From contig JAPWDM010000001.1 of assembly GCA_035578155.1 (NCBI GenBank), positions 4,654,172-4,718,171 of the forward strand: 64,000 bases of DNA, written 5' to 3'. The stretch is from Brachynemurus nebulosus (Eukaryota; Arthropoda; Insecta; Neuroptera; Myrmeleontidae). Every line of letters starts with the position of its first letter. Within the stretch, counting starts at the first letter, position 1. The position numbers were made by a program, and so were the translations under genes. A model generated the notes under the pieces. The model saw only the letters and a program-made list of their open reading frames with translations, did no database searches and was not told where the DNA came from. Shown one piece after another: positions 21,869 to 34,965 of this stretch.

Positions 21869-23850
21869 AGTGAGGTAAGAACCTTTTACAGTAAGGTAAG
21901 AACCTTACTGCAAAATTTCGAATATTTTTCAGTTCATAGTAGATTAGGGTTTTTGAAACAAAAACATAAAAAAATCAAAATTCTTCCCAGTCACGAGATT
22001 TATGAAAAAATTCTCTCTTTAAAATAATTAGTACCTCTTTTAAAGCCTTTTTTCTAGTTTTATCGATCTTCATACAAGGTTCAAAGAAAATCTAAAAAAA
22101 AAATGGTTTTTCGATTTTCCTAAGAAGTTAAAAATGACGATAACTCCAGAATCACTGACCAAAATGGTATAAAGGTCCATAAAAAAGTTCAGTTTTGGAA
22201 AATTTGCATTCGGATTTTTTCTTTTCTGGGCTCTTTAGACCTCACAGCGTCAAAATCAGTTCAAAATCTACCTGTAATACTGCATAGTAAGTACATAGGG
22301 CGATCGAAACGCGTTATTCTGCGCAGTAAGAGTAGATTGATGGGTGGGGGCGGGATCAAGGGAGTCAGGCTTCAGCTGAGATTCTGTTCCTGGCAAAATA
22401 TCGTGAAAGTTGAGGGCACCAGCCAGTAAGATAGAAAATAGACTGAAAGACATTAAAAAACAAACCTTCCATGTTATACAGTTCAGTACTTTTTCGGAGG
22501 GTTAAGTGAATAAAAATTAGGCTACAAACGTTGTTATTAGTTTTATTATTATTTTTAAGACAATTTTTATTTTTACAAAACGACATGGGGGAAAGAAATT
22601 TCATTCAATAATGTAGAACATTTTATGAAATTTTCTAATTAAAAATCAGCCTCTTGTTCATAATTTTTATAATGATATAAGATATAATAATAAAGAATCG
22701 TAGACGAAGATAACTGTATAAACGCATACATACAAGTGCGTACCTAGATAGAGTGATAGATAATACGTTCCCGTGGTAGCAGGAAAGGTGCAGATAATTC
22801 ACACCAAACCGGTAGACACCAAAAGGACGACGACAGCGCCAAGAAACCAACCATGGATGGAGGTGGGTAAAAGGAAGAGAGTGTACATAACATTGAGAGA
22901 ATGTTAAGAGGAAACGGATGTAACTCACCAACACACACATACACACACAACAATGTGTTGGGTGCTTTTGCTATGCTATTTCGCTTTCTTATAAAACAAC
23001 ATCTAAACATCTTGGAATAATTACTATACAAGCAACGTACCTATATACTCTCTACGTACAATACTTAAACGTACTACATAGTGTAGTATTGCAGGAATTA
23101 TATTTGTTATCTTTGTCTGTCTCACGTACACATGCAATGTATGGCAAGCAATATAACTTTAGATACAATTAACTGTTAAGGATTATATCTTAACTTACTG
23201 TTTAGCTAATTGTTTAAATGCAAAGTGAAATAGTTAGATTATAATATAAATTTGTCTGTCTTTGTTTTATTACGCCAATGAATATCAAGGAAATAATTAA
23301 TGAAAATGGAGAGATCATTTTCAAATTTGATTTAATTATTTGATAGTTTTATTGTTTTGTATTAAATATTACTTATATACTAATAGCTAATACAATTAAT
23401 AATTATTGCTTTCTGATTCCGGAGAGTTTCTATACAATAAACTGACGTATTAGAGATATAGAACGTGTTTAAGATATTTAAAAATTAATAGATTTAAATG
23501 TGTCACATATGCGGACTAAATAAATTATTGTCGTTAATTCAACGAACGTGATAGCTGTACCTACATAATGCATTAATTTAACTGCTCCACATTTCGAAAT
23601 CCAAGTTAGTGAAGCCCAGAAAATATATAGTAAGTTATAGTGATCGTAGTATTTGTAGCAATTAGTCTCTAATAGTTTAACACTGATTAAAAAATAAAAA
23701 AACCTGCTTAGAGTTTTTAAAGTTAAATATATTCGTTTAGTAATATAGATATGAAAAAACAAGAAATATAAATTTGTTAGTTCGTTTAAAAGTAATACTT
23801 CACACATATCGTTAGTGTCCAGAGTGATTAATGTAATATCATCATATTTA
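21869..23850. other. Gene-poor interval with a GC island
   Basis: 22755-22880 is unusually GC-rich. It has charged open frames on the plus strand (e.g. RHQKDDDSAKKPTMDGG) followed by GTAAAA, a possible splice donor, and an ACCATGG start context at 22850-22856. It could be an exon or a 5' exon, but the upstream acceptor is weak. The rest is AT-rich and unremarkable. Confidence 0.3.
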
Positions 23851-23852
23851 TA

Positions 23853-24460
23853 CAAAGTGGTTCAGAATTATGCACCGTAATTACTGGAGCTGGTAGTACA
23901 TTCAAAAATAATGGTACCTTTTCAACTGCACTTTTTTCCATAACTCAAAAAACAGAGAGATAAAGTAGGAGGAGGGGGGAAGTAAAATATAGAGGTGTGG
24001 AACGAAATTGACTTCTTTTTTTAAATTTTTTAGGCACCTTTGAATAATGGATTCATATTTTAGGGGTGTGTATGAACATCAGGATAATTAAACTTATGGT
24101 ACGAATTATTCCATCACTTGTGACTAGGGGATAATTTGGAAATAGATACTTCTACTTTAAATTACTCGAAAACGGTACTAATTATCGAAATGTAACAAGT
24201 ATACTTTTTTGCGTGGAATTGTCTGAGGAATCATATTGTCTCCTAATGCAAAATACGAGTACGTACCCCTAAAATATTAATCCGTTGTGCAGAAGCGTTT
24301 GGAAAATACTTATGAAAAAATGGTTTTCATTTCACCCCTTTCCAGGGATGTATCTCCTTTATTATGGAGTTTTGGAAAAAAGTGTAGATGAAAAGGTACC
24401 ATTATTTTTGAAAGTACTATCAGTTCTAGCAATTACGGTACATAATTCTGGACCATCTTG
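23853..24460. mobile_element. TA-flanked element with about 100-bp TIRs
   Basis: The left arm CAAAGTGGTTCAGAATTATG and the right arm (reverse complement CAAGATGGTCCAGAATTATG) stay similar for about 100 bp, including TTCAAAAATAATGGTACCTT on both arms. TA flanks both ends (23851-23852, 24461-24462). At 608 bp it has no transposase and is probably a Tc1/mariner-type MITE by target choice. The frame at 24285-24539 crosses the right arm and is not a gene. Confidence 0.82.
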
Positions 24461-24462
24461 TA

Positions 24463-26049
24463 TATACATGAATATTTCTTTGTTTGCCCTATATATACGT
24501 TCCTGTACCATTCATCCGATTGCAATGGAACTTTGGTGAGTTGTGATGCGCACGCTTGCGAAGGTTTTCGAATTAGTACAACCATTTTACAATAGGTAGC
24601 GCACCAGTCGTTAATATGTTATGTTTATTATAATGAATCTTCAATGAGTATTTTACAGTAGGTGGCATGCGAGTTGTTTTAATTAAATATGTGTTTCTGA
24701 TGCGATTCGCTTGACTAAAAAAAAGCTAATTGACCTACTTTTGTTTCATTTCGTAATGTTAAGTTTAGAGGTAATTAAGCAGGGGGTAACTGTGTGTTGA
24801 CATAAACATTCAAGAAGTCCTTTAAATGGTAAATAGTTTAAGACAATTACATAGAAATTAGATTCTCGAATTCGAAATTCAGTTTGACTAACATTACGGG
24901 AGTGACTCACCCCCCTTAAATTCAACACATCTGAGTAATCATCGAAATCGGAGAGGAACACCAGAGAATGTTTCTTTTTTACTGACCAACTTGTGGTACT
25001 ACTGTGTTGTCACTATAGTCGAAATCTACTGTACCAACATACATTTATATCTAATTGAGTTGTTTTTTAGAAGATAAAAAAAATGATATCATAATAAAAA
25101 TTAATTTAAAAAGTTTCATCCGTAAAATAACAATAGATAATCCCTTTTTCATTTGCAACCAGGAAAGAACGGGAAAATATTAACAAGAAAAAGACAATGC
25201 ACTAATATCTACATATATTTTTATACACATTCATATAACTGTACCTTTTCCAACATTGTGTGATGCAGAAAGCAAATACAAGAATTACAAACTATTCCAG
25301 TAGCATATAGACATATATGTATACATTGCCGCGCCATGTAACAGTGCTAAAGAAACGGCTCTCGAGGGACTCATATTGGGAGACCTAATAGCTTCCCAAA
25401 TAGCCTCAGAAACACCTTTTTAATGAACTATTGTAGTAGGAAATGAAAACAGTATCAACGGAGGGGTTCTCTCGAACTATTACTGACTGAAGGTGTCAAA
25501 GTATATATCCACATACATACATGTAGGTATATCCATCTTTTCTTATCCTTGTTTGATTTGCAAACGTTACGTATGCGGTTATCTTTGTTTTATCTACTTG
25601 TAGGTATTGATGTATCATAACCTCTACCATGTATCGGTACGAAAATTACCTATCTGTATGTCGTAAAACAGAGATGAGAGATGAAACGTACGTATATATT
25701 AATAAGGATTGTTATTTTGATATACGCTTATTGAAATATACAATATATTCGGTTTTTCATCTACTCCATTTCTTTCCTGTTTTCTGGAGAGACTCTTATC
25801 ATTATATGTTGAGAGTTTTTCATCATACACGAGATATGTACGTCTTTAAAAATATTATTTTATTAATATTAGATGTGGAGATAATGATATTGGCTTTCAA
25901 ATAGATGAAAATATTTTCTACTACATAAAAATAAATTAGGTGATTCTCATCAAAATTTTCTCACAAGGTATTCTAAAAAGATTAAAGTAAAATTTAAACT
26001 TGCTTTCGTATTTTTCAGAAGTCTATGCTTATTGTAACCTTGGGCGTAG
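24463..26049. other. AT-rich interval with a small GC island
   Basis: ATTTTACAATAGGTAGCGCA (24585) and ATTTTACAGTAGGTGGCATG (24651) are a diverged direct repeat. 25329-25422 is GC-rich for the region and open on both strands in one frame (plus strand ...SAKETALEGLILGDLIAS). It may be a conserved exon or old repeat; neither is proven. Confidence 0.3.
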
Positions 26050-26514
26050 TAGTGATGAGCAAAATTTGTTTTGGTCTTGCAGTCTTGTCTTGGTCTTGCA
26101 TTTTTTGCAAGACCAAGACCAAGACTATATATACCAAGAGCAAGACCAAGACCAAGACTATAAGTATGGCTGCAAGACCAATATCAAGACTCAAGTGAGC
26201 AAGACCAAGACAAAAGCCAGAAAAAAGCAAGACTCTTGCAAAACTATTTAAATAGTTTGAAAGTATAATTAATACCGTAAAAAGAGAAAATTCTGATTTT
26301 AGAAGGAAAAAATTCGCTAATAACAAAATGCAAGAAAGTGGAAGATTTTTTAGCAATACCAAGACCAACACCAAGATCAAGACTGCATTTTGCAAGACCA
26401 AGACCAGGACTCAAACTGCTCTAGCAAGACCAAAACCAAGATTCTGAATGCAAGACCAAGACCAAGACCAAGACTGCCAAGTCTTGGTCTTGGTCTTGCA
26501 TTTGCTCATCACTA
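26050..26514 (+). mobile_element. CCAAGA-rich hAT-like element, copy 1
   Basis: The TIRs are TAGTGATGAGCAAA and TTTGCTCATCACTA. Both outer thirds consist of CCAAGA/TCTTGG hexamer arrays, partly inverted into hairpins (e.g. GGTCTTGCA then TTTTTTGCAAGACC). The middle (about 26250-26340) is a conserved AT-rich core shared with the copies at 36992 and 53467. Flanking 8-mers GGGCGTAG and GGCAATAG match poorly, so this copy's target duplication has decayed. No transposase. Confidence 0.8.
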
Positions 26515-28690
26515 GGCAATAGCTCGTTCAGAATGGCAAGGATAGAATAAAAAACTCCTCACAATAAGAATTTTTATAACCACACGATAAACACAGTTAA
26601 TAAACTTATTTTCAGAATTTTTCATCTTTTTTTGAAAAATCGATCATTTTAGTAAAACTGTCAGGGGGAGAAATACCTTTACATAAGCGCAAATAAAGGC
26701 AGTTTCGAGAATTTTTTTTTAACAAAAAGAAATCTATATATTTTGAGGTTTGATATTTTATTGATCTTGTTACTAAAATTTTCCGTGTTGCTAACATATT
26801 ATATAGATAATGAGTGTTTGTGAATTAAAAAAATTTCAAAGAAGTAAAATTTACAAATTTGTAAGAGTTTTTAAGATAAAATTTTAATTTTCATGAAATT
26901 TTGATCTATTTTTGTACGGATATTGAAACATAAGTTTGGTTCGCATAGAGAATAATAATATAAAGTAGGTACGTTTCAAAAAAATTGTTCGGGTATTTTT
27001 TGAGTGAGAACGTCAGCCGATTGTAAAATTGTTTTTTTGAGAAAAACATATTTAAAATTTCAGTTTGTAAGAACAAAAAAAAAAACGAATAAATACATAC
27101 ATACATGATGCAAACATACAAATAAGCCACAGATGCTATTTTATTCTCTCGAATGTGTTTTATGATCAAAAGTTCAGTTAGTTACGTTCAGGCTTCCGCT
27201 AGACTGCATTTTGTCTCTAATTTTATTCGTACGAATTCTTATAGTGAAGTACAAACGTACGATTTGATCTGAATCAGTTAATTAACCAGAATCCAAAGAT
27301 ATGCTAAAGTTTAAACTTACGGCTCTGAATTTCACGACTTAGTTCGTCCGTGATGTCCGGATGCATAAAGCAGCAGATTATTTTCCATAATTTTTATCAT
27401 AAATATATGAAGCCTCGGTTGTAGTCCTGGGGCACGGATTTCACGACGTGTCTGGCGGATTTGAAGAGAGATCCGTAGAAGAAGAGTTTCTTTTTGCTCG
27501 TCACTTATTCTGAGGAAAAATTTTAAAAAAAGTTTTACCCCGACGTGCGTCGTTTCTCACGGTTCTGTAGGGTGATTACTGAAGATAAATCAATATCTTT
27601 CAACTTTATTTCCATTCGTACTTTTTCTCAAAAGCTTTTTATATTGTAACATTTTTTTTTTAATTTTTCGAGTAATAAAACAGATTTGTACGTATTTCCA
27701 CTGCTATAACTGTATAAAAATGATACCATATATCCCATATATGTATAGTCGATCCATGTATTCATTCTAATGTAGTGATTTTTAACATTTTTCCCGATTA
27801 AGTTTTTATTGTTATGATAAATTTGCTTAAAATATGTGACAGTTTTGGTGATTGTTTGATTTGGTTTTTGAACACCAAATAATGCGGTTGTGTACACACA
27901 ATAACATGTAACAGATAAGTTATATTGGGAATATTATAATGGGCTTTAGCGCGCGGCATCATACCATACTCGTTCGCTACACAAAACGTATACATATACC
28001 TACATACACCCGCAAATAACTATATAGTCGGCCAGGCCGGCCGCACACATTTACCAATTCAAACACGCACACCATAATTTTATTATTGTGTATGTGTGAT
28101 AAATATATGATTATGTGTTTTTTGGACAAAATGTAAAATTTTCTACGACATATATATTATGGTAATTTAGTTTTGTTTGTTTTTTTGGAGGAGTTTCCAT
28201 CTGCGTTTTAATTTTTTTCCAGTTTATATAATAACAAATTAACCGAAATTTTTAGCAAAAATTGCGTTTTTCACTTCAAAATGCTGCCAAAAGTAAAAAA
28301 ATAAAAAAAATAAAAAAAACTCTCCTGACTCCCTAGAGAAACATATCGCCTTTTAAACGCATTTCGATTTTTTTGTCTCGGATGATCCGGTACCGAGTTA
28401 TGATGTTCACCGCAAAACAACTTTTTCTCGAGACGCCTCCGGAAATTCGCTGTCACGGACTTATTTATCGATATTTGTAATTGATAATTTTTTCAAAGAT
28501 ACTTCAGATGTTATACTATAACGTGTATATCAAATAAATAAGCCAACATTATTCATATATCAAAAAAAAATCATGAAAATATGCCTTTTTTCGCTTTTAA
28601 AACCTTACCCCCCTTAATATGTTGAAAAATTATCAGTACAAAGCTTTTAATTTTGTATTGGCTACATTTTTGTATTAACAAAAAGAAATA
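26515..28690. other. Gene-poor interval with dispersed repeat R4 piece
   Basis: 27414-27520 (CTCGGTTGTAGTCCTGGGGC, AGAGATCCGTAGAAG, GCTCGTCACTTATTCT) matches 50040-50115 and 62636-62760, defining a dispersed family (R4). The rest is AT-rich without supported genes. Confidence 0.45.
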
Positions 28691-28696
28691 TCAAAT

Positions 28697-28768
28697 TGGA
28701 TCGGCTAGGATTCGAACACAGTATCTCTTAAAAACTAGTCAAGCGTCTTGCCACTAGGCTACCGATCC
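28697..28768 (-). mobile_element. tRNA-like head of an inverted SINE unit
   Basis: On the minus strand GGATCGG...CCGATCC forms a perfect 7-bp acceptor stem. The anticodon stem CTTGA/TTAAG encloses a CTAGTTT loop with apparent AGT anticodon, the same as at 13899-13971. The B box reads GTTCGAATCC. The D stem has one mismatch and the T stem is degenerate. Downstream, CAATTTGATATTT resembles the SINE body start. Confidence 0.65.
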
Positions 28769-28789
28769 CTATCAGTTACTATTAACTAC

Positions 28790-28920
28790 AAGTACCCGTA
28801 GTCAAGTGGCTAGACAGATGTGGTGGATTGGGTTCAAGTGCCAGCCAGTCCAGTTTGATAATTTTTCGATCACTATGTGATTTTTAATTAAAATATTGAT
28901 TTGGTCATGTATACCAAAGT
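28790..28920 (+). mobile_element. tRNA-derived SINE, plus-strand unit
   Basis: A decayed A box (TAGTCAAGTGGCTAGA) and B box (GGGTTCAAGTGCC) are followed by GTTTGATAATTTTTCGATCA, CTATGTGATTTTTAATTAAAA and TTTGGTCATGTATACCAAA. This order matches the minus-strand SINE at 13833-13971. It lies head-to-head with the tRNA-like unit at 28697-28768, about 20 bp apart. Confidence 0.68.
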
Positions 28921-30930
28921 GAGCCCTGTGTTCAAATTCAGTTTGACTGAATATTATAAGTGAGCATACGAACATTATCGTGTTTATTTCATGAATACAT
29001 CAACAAAAAACAAAATATTATGGTTATTATACAGGTGAATTTAATGCCCTACAATCCGGATGAATTCCAACTTCGAAGGACCTATATTGCATTTTAGTTT
29101 TTCTTGTAGAGCTGGCCATTTCTTTATGCTGAAAATATTGGCTAATAATTTAATAAAGAAGAAACATTAACGTAGTCACAAAAATGCATTAAGTAGGTTT
29201 AGTAACATTAACATTATATTGATATTTAGTGTTGACTTATGCATTAAACATTACGCTAAACATAGAAAAAGTCATAGTATTAGCAAAATCGTATATCAAT
29301 ATTTCTTTAAAAAATTTTTTCATCATTTACATTAATTTTACTAAAACGGTACATAAGATTATCAAAAATTTTTGCTAAAAGACACCAGTTTGAAAAAAAT
29401 TTCGAGAATTATGGAAAAGATCAATCTTAATTTGTTTATAAAATTATTTGGTAATTAATAACTGATATGAAAGTATAAAATAAGTTAGTAGTTAATCAAT
29501 TTTAAAAATTTACGTAACGTCCCTGATAGTCTATTTAAGAAGTTGTGATTAGTACTGAAGTGTTATTTTGTTCACTATTTTGGAAAACGTAGTTTCAAGA
29601 AAAAAATTCAAATGGGTATAAGTTTTAAACGGGTCATCAATACCATCTGTGAGTCATTTTGGAAATATTCTGTCCTGTAATAAAAAAAAAGTTGTCGATT
29701 AAGAGACTCCAAAGAAACGTTTTTAAAGGCTTAAATTCGTTTCAGAAGACTGGTTTAAAACACAATTTTTAAAATACTTCCCCAATTATAATTCTTTTTA
29801 AATATCATTTTAGAAAAATTTATCATTTAACTCAATAAAGAAAAGGGAAGATTTTCTTTTCCAAACTAATGTAACCCGTTAAGTGTTAAATATATCGAGC
29901 GTCAGTTGGAGGAAATATTTCGTATTCTTCAATGTAAATGAATATATTGATTTTCTAGCTGCAAAACACTACTTCATAAGAAAATTTATGATAGAATAAT
30001 ATTGACACATAACGCTATGATCTATCAACAAATCATTAGAATGCCTATAAAAATTGACACACGGCATATTTCCACCAACCACACATACATATCCATACAT
30101 ACATACATACACACACACACACATACAAAACATGTGTGCGAATACGCGAACGCCGTAAATGTGTTATGTCGGGTAAACCGGGATTTGTGTTTTCCATTAT
30201 TTTGCACGTTACAATGTTTCCCCTGTGTACTTTTCCATCAATTTATGAGCGGCTGTCTGCGGCTCAGTTTTACAGCTCTCACATTTCACATCTAATACAA
30301 AACTGCAACCAAAAACAATACTACCAACAGCACAGCACATACATATATTCATTCATATTTACCCTAAATAAATTATTAGGTTGGTGTCTACTGTAAATAA
30401 TATTCGCCATCAATATATTTTATATTGTATTATTACTACCTCAAAATATTGATATTTAAATATTTATATAATTCATAGATTTATTTATTCTGAAAAAAAA
30501 AAACTGAATATAGCAGATTAGATATCAAAAAACAGTTATCAAAAATCGACCAATCGATACTATCACTCATTCGATTGAAGTATTCAAATTAGCAGAAAAT
30601 AATTGGTTAACTTATTTAATCCAGAATTATATTTGTTTTTGCTTAAAACTTGAAAGAGATTAAATCGTGTAAAAATTCAACAGGACCATGGTCTAAAATA
30701 AAAGTAGGCAACCATTCAACATTTGAGTTGAATCAGTCTAATTTCTTGGTGATCAATTTTTTTTAATATTAATCACCTGATCAACTAATCATTTGGATCT
30801 TACAATATTTTCGGTTATGGATGGAACGTATAGCATGATTAAAATTCACTCAAAACGCTGTTGATTCAAATTAATTCATTTATTTGAAATTGTAAGAATT
30901 TTTAACAATATTTTAAAAATTCTTACCTAT
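28921..30930. other. No supported gene
   Basis: AT-rich, with an ACAT/CACA microsatellite at 30087-30125. The overlapping frames at 30002-30396 are built partly on this repeat and are not recognisable. Confidence 0.4.
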
Positions 30931-30931
30931 G

Positions 30932-31019
30932 CTCAAAGGAGTCTATTGCCGTCAAATATTGACGGCAATAGAATCCTTTGAGACATATTTGACGGCAATA
31001 TAGTCTTTGGGACGGCAAC
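30932..31019. repeat. 24-bp-arm hairpin plus a third half-copy
   Basis: CTCAAAGGAGTCTATTGCCG (30932 on) and TTGACGGCAATAGAATCC (to 30982) form arms of 24 nt with one mismatch around a 3-nt loop. Another half-copy, TTGACGGCAATATAGTC, follows directly at about 30990-31015. Three alternating copies suggest a small unstable foldback unit. Confidence 0.7.
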
Positions 31020-33169
31020 AGTATTTTAGTTTAAAATTAAAAAGAAGAATAGTCGTTGAAATACGAAGGGAAAGTTACGCAAAACCGCGCAGTGACACTC
31101 GACAGGTAATTGCACGAGTGCGTAATATGTTTTACAACCGAGTTACATACTATACTTTATCTTCGACTAGTATGAAATTAACAATAAATAATATTGTTTA
31201 TACGTCAATTCACGGTAATTTTAAAAGGGGTCAGTAGGGTAAAGAAAACTTTTGTTTATATTCCATCTTTCTTACTTTATGGACAAGCAATACATTAAAA
31301 TTATGTCGAATTTGAAATTTATTAGAAACAAATGCCAGCCACCAGTTGATAGGTAAAAATTTTGTACTGTACAATATGTAGGTATACAGTATATATATAT
31401 AAAGATTAATAAAATTGTAGCAACCTGTGATTCTTTACACATAGCCGTGCTTAAACTAGAAAATTCTGCGCAACCCTATCCGAAACATAGCTTACTTAGA
31501 TTTTGTATAGTAAGTAAGTAAAAATTTTAACACATTATAAATATATATGGTAGACAATTTAGGCAGCCAGTTTAAAAATTGTGTCCAAAACAGATTTTCA
31601 TTATTTAAAAAGTGTCCACTGAAAATGACTGCACTGAAAACAAGCTCTAAATTGAATAAATTGTGGAAATAATGAAAATCTTAAACGGAACAATTTAAGA
31701 CATTATAGAAGTTTTACATAGAAAAAGAAAATCTGTTATAATTACTGCACCCATAATATGAAACATAAATACATCGCCGTACTCTTAGTTTTATATTAAG
31801 AAAAAAAAGATTATCACATGCTGTGAAAATAGTTTCCTATAGAAATAACTGTTCCAGCAAATTAGATATCCAGACTTGGGGCGCCATTTTCCGTTTTATA
31901 CAGTGAATAGATATGAAAAAACATGATACTATTTTCACAAATATATCCTGTCTCTTGATTCTTTGTTCCTTTTTCTTTGAAATTTTCTCGTCTTTTCCCA
32001 TTGATATTTGTAACTTTTAGTAGTGAAATAGCCATGTATTTTTTTTTTATTTATTTGTTTTCATTTTTCTTTATCAAGTTGTGTTGCTGAGAGGAAAAAA
32101 GCAAACGGACGAACACATTTGTAGATGATTTTATTATAGTTTAGATATATATCTTAAAATTTCATTAAAAATAATGCACAATCAAAAACAAAGCAAAAAA
32201 ATTGTGATATAGGGCAATCATATGTCTAATACAACTGAACCTCTTTTTAGTCGGTTTTAGAAAGAATGCCTATTAAGGTGTATAATGTAACTAAAAAACA
32301 AGAAAAAGTAAGAAATTTAAATATTAATTATAATAATTTACTCGGATAAAATTACTTATTGATTGCTTTTAAGCATTTAGTCAGTAAATTGTATAAGAAT
32401 ATAAGCTATTAAATCATTAAGTTTTTTTCTATTCTAGATGATAAAAATGAAATAAAATGTTCTTATGCGCAAATTTGGGGGGGGGGGGTCCCCCGAGTGA
32501 TGACCTGTTTTTAAGCATTTTTGGGAAATTTTTGTGACGACGAAAAATTTCAAGTAAAAATTTTCATTGGAACATAAATTGTACCACTCCAAAGACATCC
32601 ACCTCGAAAAAAAGGACGCTCAGATCCTCCACGATTTCGGCTCAATGGGTTGTCTGAAAAAAAAAAAACCGGCATTTTAATCTATAAACCTGAATGCATC
32701 GAGTGATCTAGAATTATTTGAAAATATTGATATCTTTCATGATTTTTTTAAAATTTTTCGTTACGAAAGAAATAGAAATACTTGGAATTTTTGGATGATT
32801 CTAGGTCATTTTGTGTGCCTATATATGCTGAGTCTACCCTATAAATTTCAAGTGAATCGGTCTAACCGTTCTCGAGATAATATGATGGAGGAAAGTTTGA
32901 AAAACGCGTTTAAAGTTTCAAGTACGGTTAAAACTATAACAGTTTTAACTTACCATCAATCAGTGATGCCTGGTCTATAAAGTACACCTTTCTCTTCCTC
33001 TTGAAAGTATTACAAAGTGGATTTCGCTGCTCTTGCTTCAATTCTGACTTTTTGAAGTTATCACACGGGGAAACCCCCTGAATGCTTTATCTTGTTTATA
33101 AATATTTCTGAGTAAATGGTGAGGTTTTGAGCGTTTTGAGTTATGCGAACTTTATGAAATTTTTTTTAA
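31020..33169. other. Repeat R2 fragments and a poly-G tract
   Basis: 32230-32440 and 33090-33169 match pieces of 1521-2245 (shared TAATTATAATAATTTACT and GCTTTTAAGCATTTA.TCAG blocks, then GGTGAG.TTT..GCGTTTTGAG). The repeat is split here by about 650 bp of unrelated DNA. 32477-32488 is twelve consecutive G, then T and five C. AGATTTTCATTATTT (31592) and its complement (31667) form a short inverted repeat. No gene seen. Confidence 0.5.
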
Positions 33170-34052
33170 AGGGGAGGTTTACTTGAGAGTCGTTAAAAAA
33201 ATCGATTTTTTTTTGCAGAAATTGGTAGCTAATTATGTGTAGAATATGTTCCCAAAGTGATTTTGCTGAAAGTAATTTAAGGGAAGGTTTACTTGAGATT
33301 TGATAAAAAAAATCGATTTTTTTTTCCGAAATTAATAGCAAATTATGTGTAGAATATGTTCCCAAAATGATTTTACTGAAAATAATTTAAAAACAAGATT
33401 CTTGCACATTAACCGAATCCAGCTTTCTATAAAAAAAAAATTCAAAAAACGTAGTTCACGCAATACTGAGTATTAAATATAAAATTTTGAAAATACGTTT
33501 CTTTATATATATTTTATAATATCTCGGAACCACATTTTTGGAATTGGTTGACACGATAACTCAAAAACTATTCGATGGATCCTTTTTTTTAATTTTTTAT
33601 TTTGAAGATAATTCAATTCTTCGGCACCTCTACCTAAGTTCGATACACTTTCAATTGTTATTTTATTTTCAAGTTTACCTTAAAGAGCGAAAAATAAGAT
33701 AAAAAACATAATCAAAAATTCAAACATCCGCCATTTTTTTTTCTTTCAGCAATTTATTGATATTATAGGTAGATGTGCCGGTACTCTTCATATATTTTAT
33801 AAATCTTTCTTGTTTTTGGATTTCGGTGGTTTATTACCGGCGCTAGGATGTCCGCCAACAAGGCATTGGCTTTTCGGATCGTCACACTGCAGTATCTATA
33901 AAACGGACAATTTTTTATATTTTTCCTTGAAAATTTCTTTTTGCGTAGTTTAATACTTAACAAATATCTGAAATTGATATTTACTACCGTTCTTGAGAAA
34001 AAAATTCTAGAAAAATACATATTTTTTAAGGACTCTCGAGTAAACCTCCCCT
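33170..34052. mobile_element. TAA-flanked TIR element with duplicated left end
   Basis: The left end AGGGGAGGTTTACTTGAGAG and the right end (reverse complement AGGGGAGGTTTACTCGAGAG) are inverted repeats. TAA flanks both (33167-33169, 34053-34055), so a PIF/Harbinger type is plausible. The left terminal 110 bp is tandemly duplicated (33170-33277, 33278-33388), each unit with TAATTATGTGTAGAATATGT. No transposase frame. Confidence 0.75.
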
Positions 34053-34055
34053 TAA

Positions 34056-34965
34056 AGCGATTCTGATCCATCACATAAAGAAAGCTATTTTTACAATCTG
34101 GAGCGAACTAAAGCGAACTTAAAACTGTAGCCCTCGAGGCAACGATCTTACATGTTCGATTTTCCAATAAGTCCACAGATATTGTTGTCTTAGCTCATAC
34201 TTTTGAAAATTTTGTTTCGAACATCCAGTCTGTATTTTAAAAGTTTTATGGCAATGTATCGTTAGTGATTTACATAGGTATGTACGTCTTTCTGTGTAGA
34301 TATAATTAACGCAGAAACGTAAAGGTATATTTTATGTACATAGCTTTGTATGTGTGAAAATGTAATTGTGGTGTTAGATATTCAGTTGGGCATGAAGTTA
34401 GAAACTGTTCCACATACTTGAATTTCCCCTCGTGTTATTTGGTTTAATTTTGTTAATGCTGACGTACAACGTAAATCATTCAAATAAATTAGTGATTGCT
34501 CGCAGTTTGTATGCAATCTAAGTTTCAGTTTGTTTTGTGCTGTTCCTCACTTAGGTATACCATTATTTGCTAATACTTCATTTGTTGGTTTTAATGAAAA
34601 AAGGTGGAGAATGGTTTTATCATAACTCAATTTGTTACCACATTGTGTAATGGTTGTATATACTAATCTCAGTTAGGTATACTTAATAATTCGTAAGTTG
34701 TTATAACTGTAGCTTTTTTTGTAATGGATTTTGAGTTTAGTTATTAGAATAATAATTGTAGCAAAAGAACGATAACTTTTAAATGATGAGTTCTCCAAGT
34801 TTGGTGTCGGCGGGTCAAATTGTAAATAGCAAAATATTTACTAGGGCAAAAAAAAATTGAACAAGTAAAGATACAAAGAAATATTTTGGTGAAAAAAATA
34901 ACAGTGGTGTTGAACCCGTTGAACGCAATGGACCGCTTCTAAATCTGACATTTGGAAAGAACATT
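34056..34965. other. No feature seen
   Basis: AT-rich, with short TATG stretches; no supported gene. Confidence 0.45.

Noticed and set aside
26015..26401. Long frames rich in LVLVL/KTKTK at 26000-26401, 36834-37382 and 53444-54032
   Set aside because: They arise from CCAAGA/TCTTGG hexamer arrays, which stay open in several frames on both strands. They lie inside TIR-bounded elements and lack any domain.
26050..26514. CRISPR-like array from regular CCAAGACCAAGAC repeats
   Set aside because: There are no spacers; it is a simple hexamer repeat inside a eukaryotic transposon.
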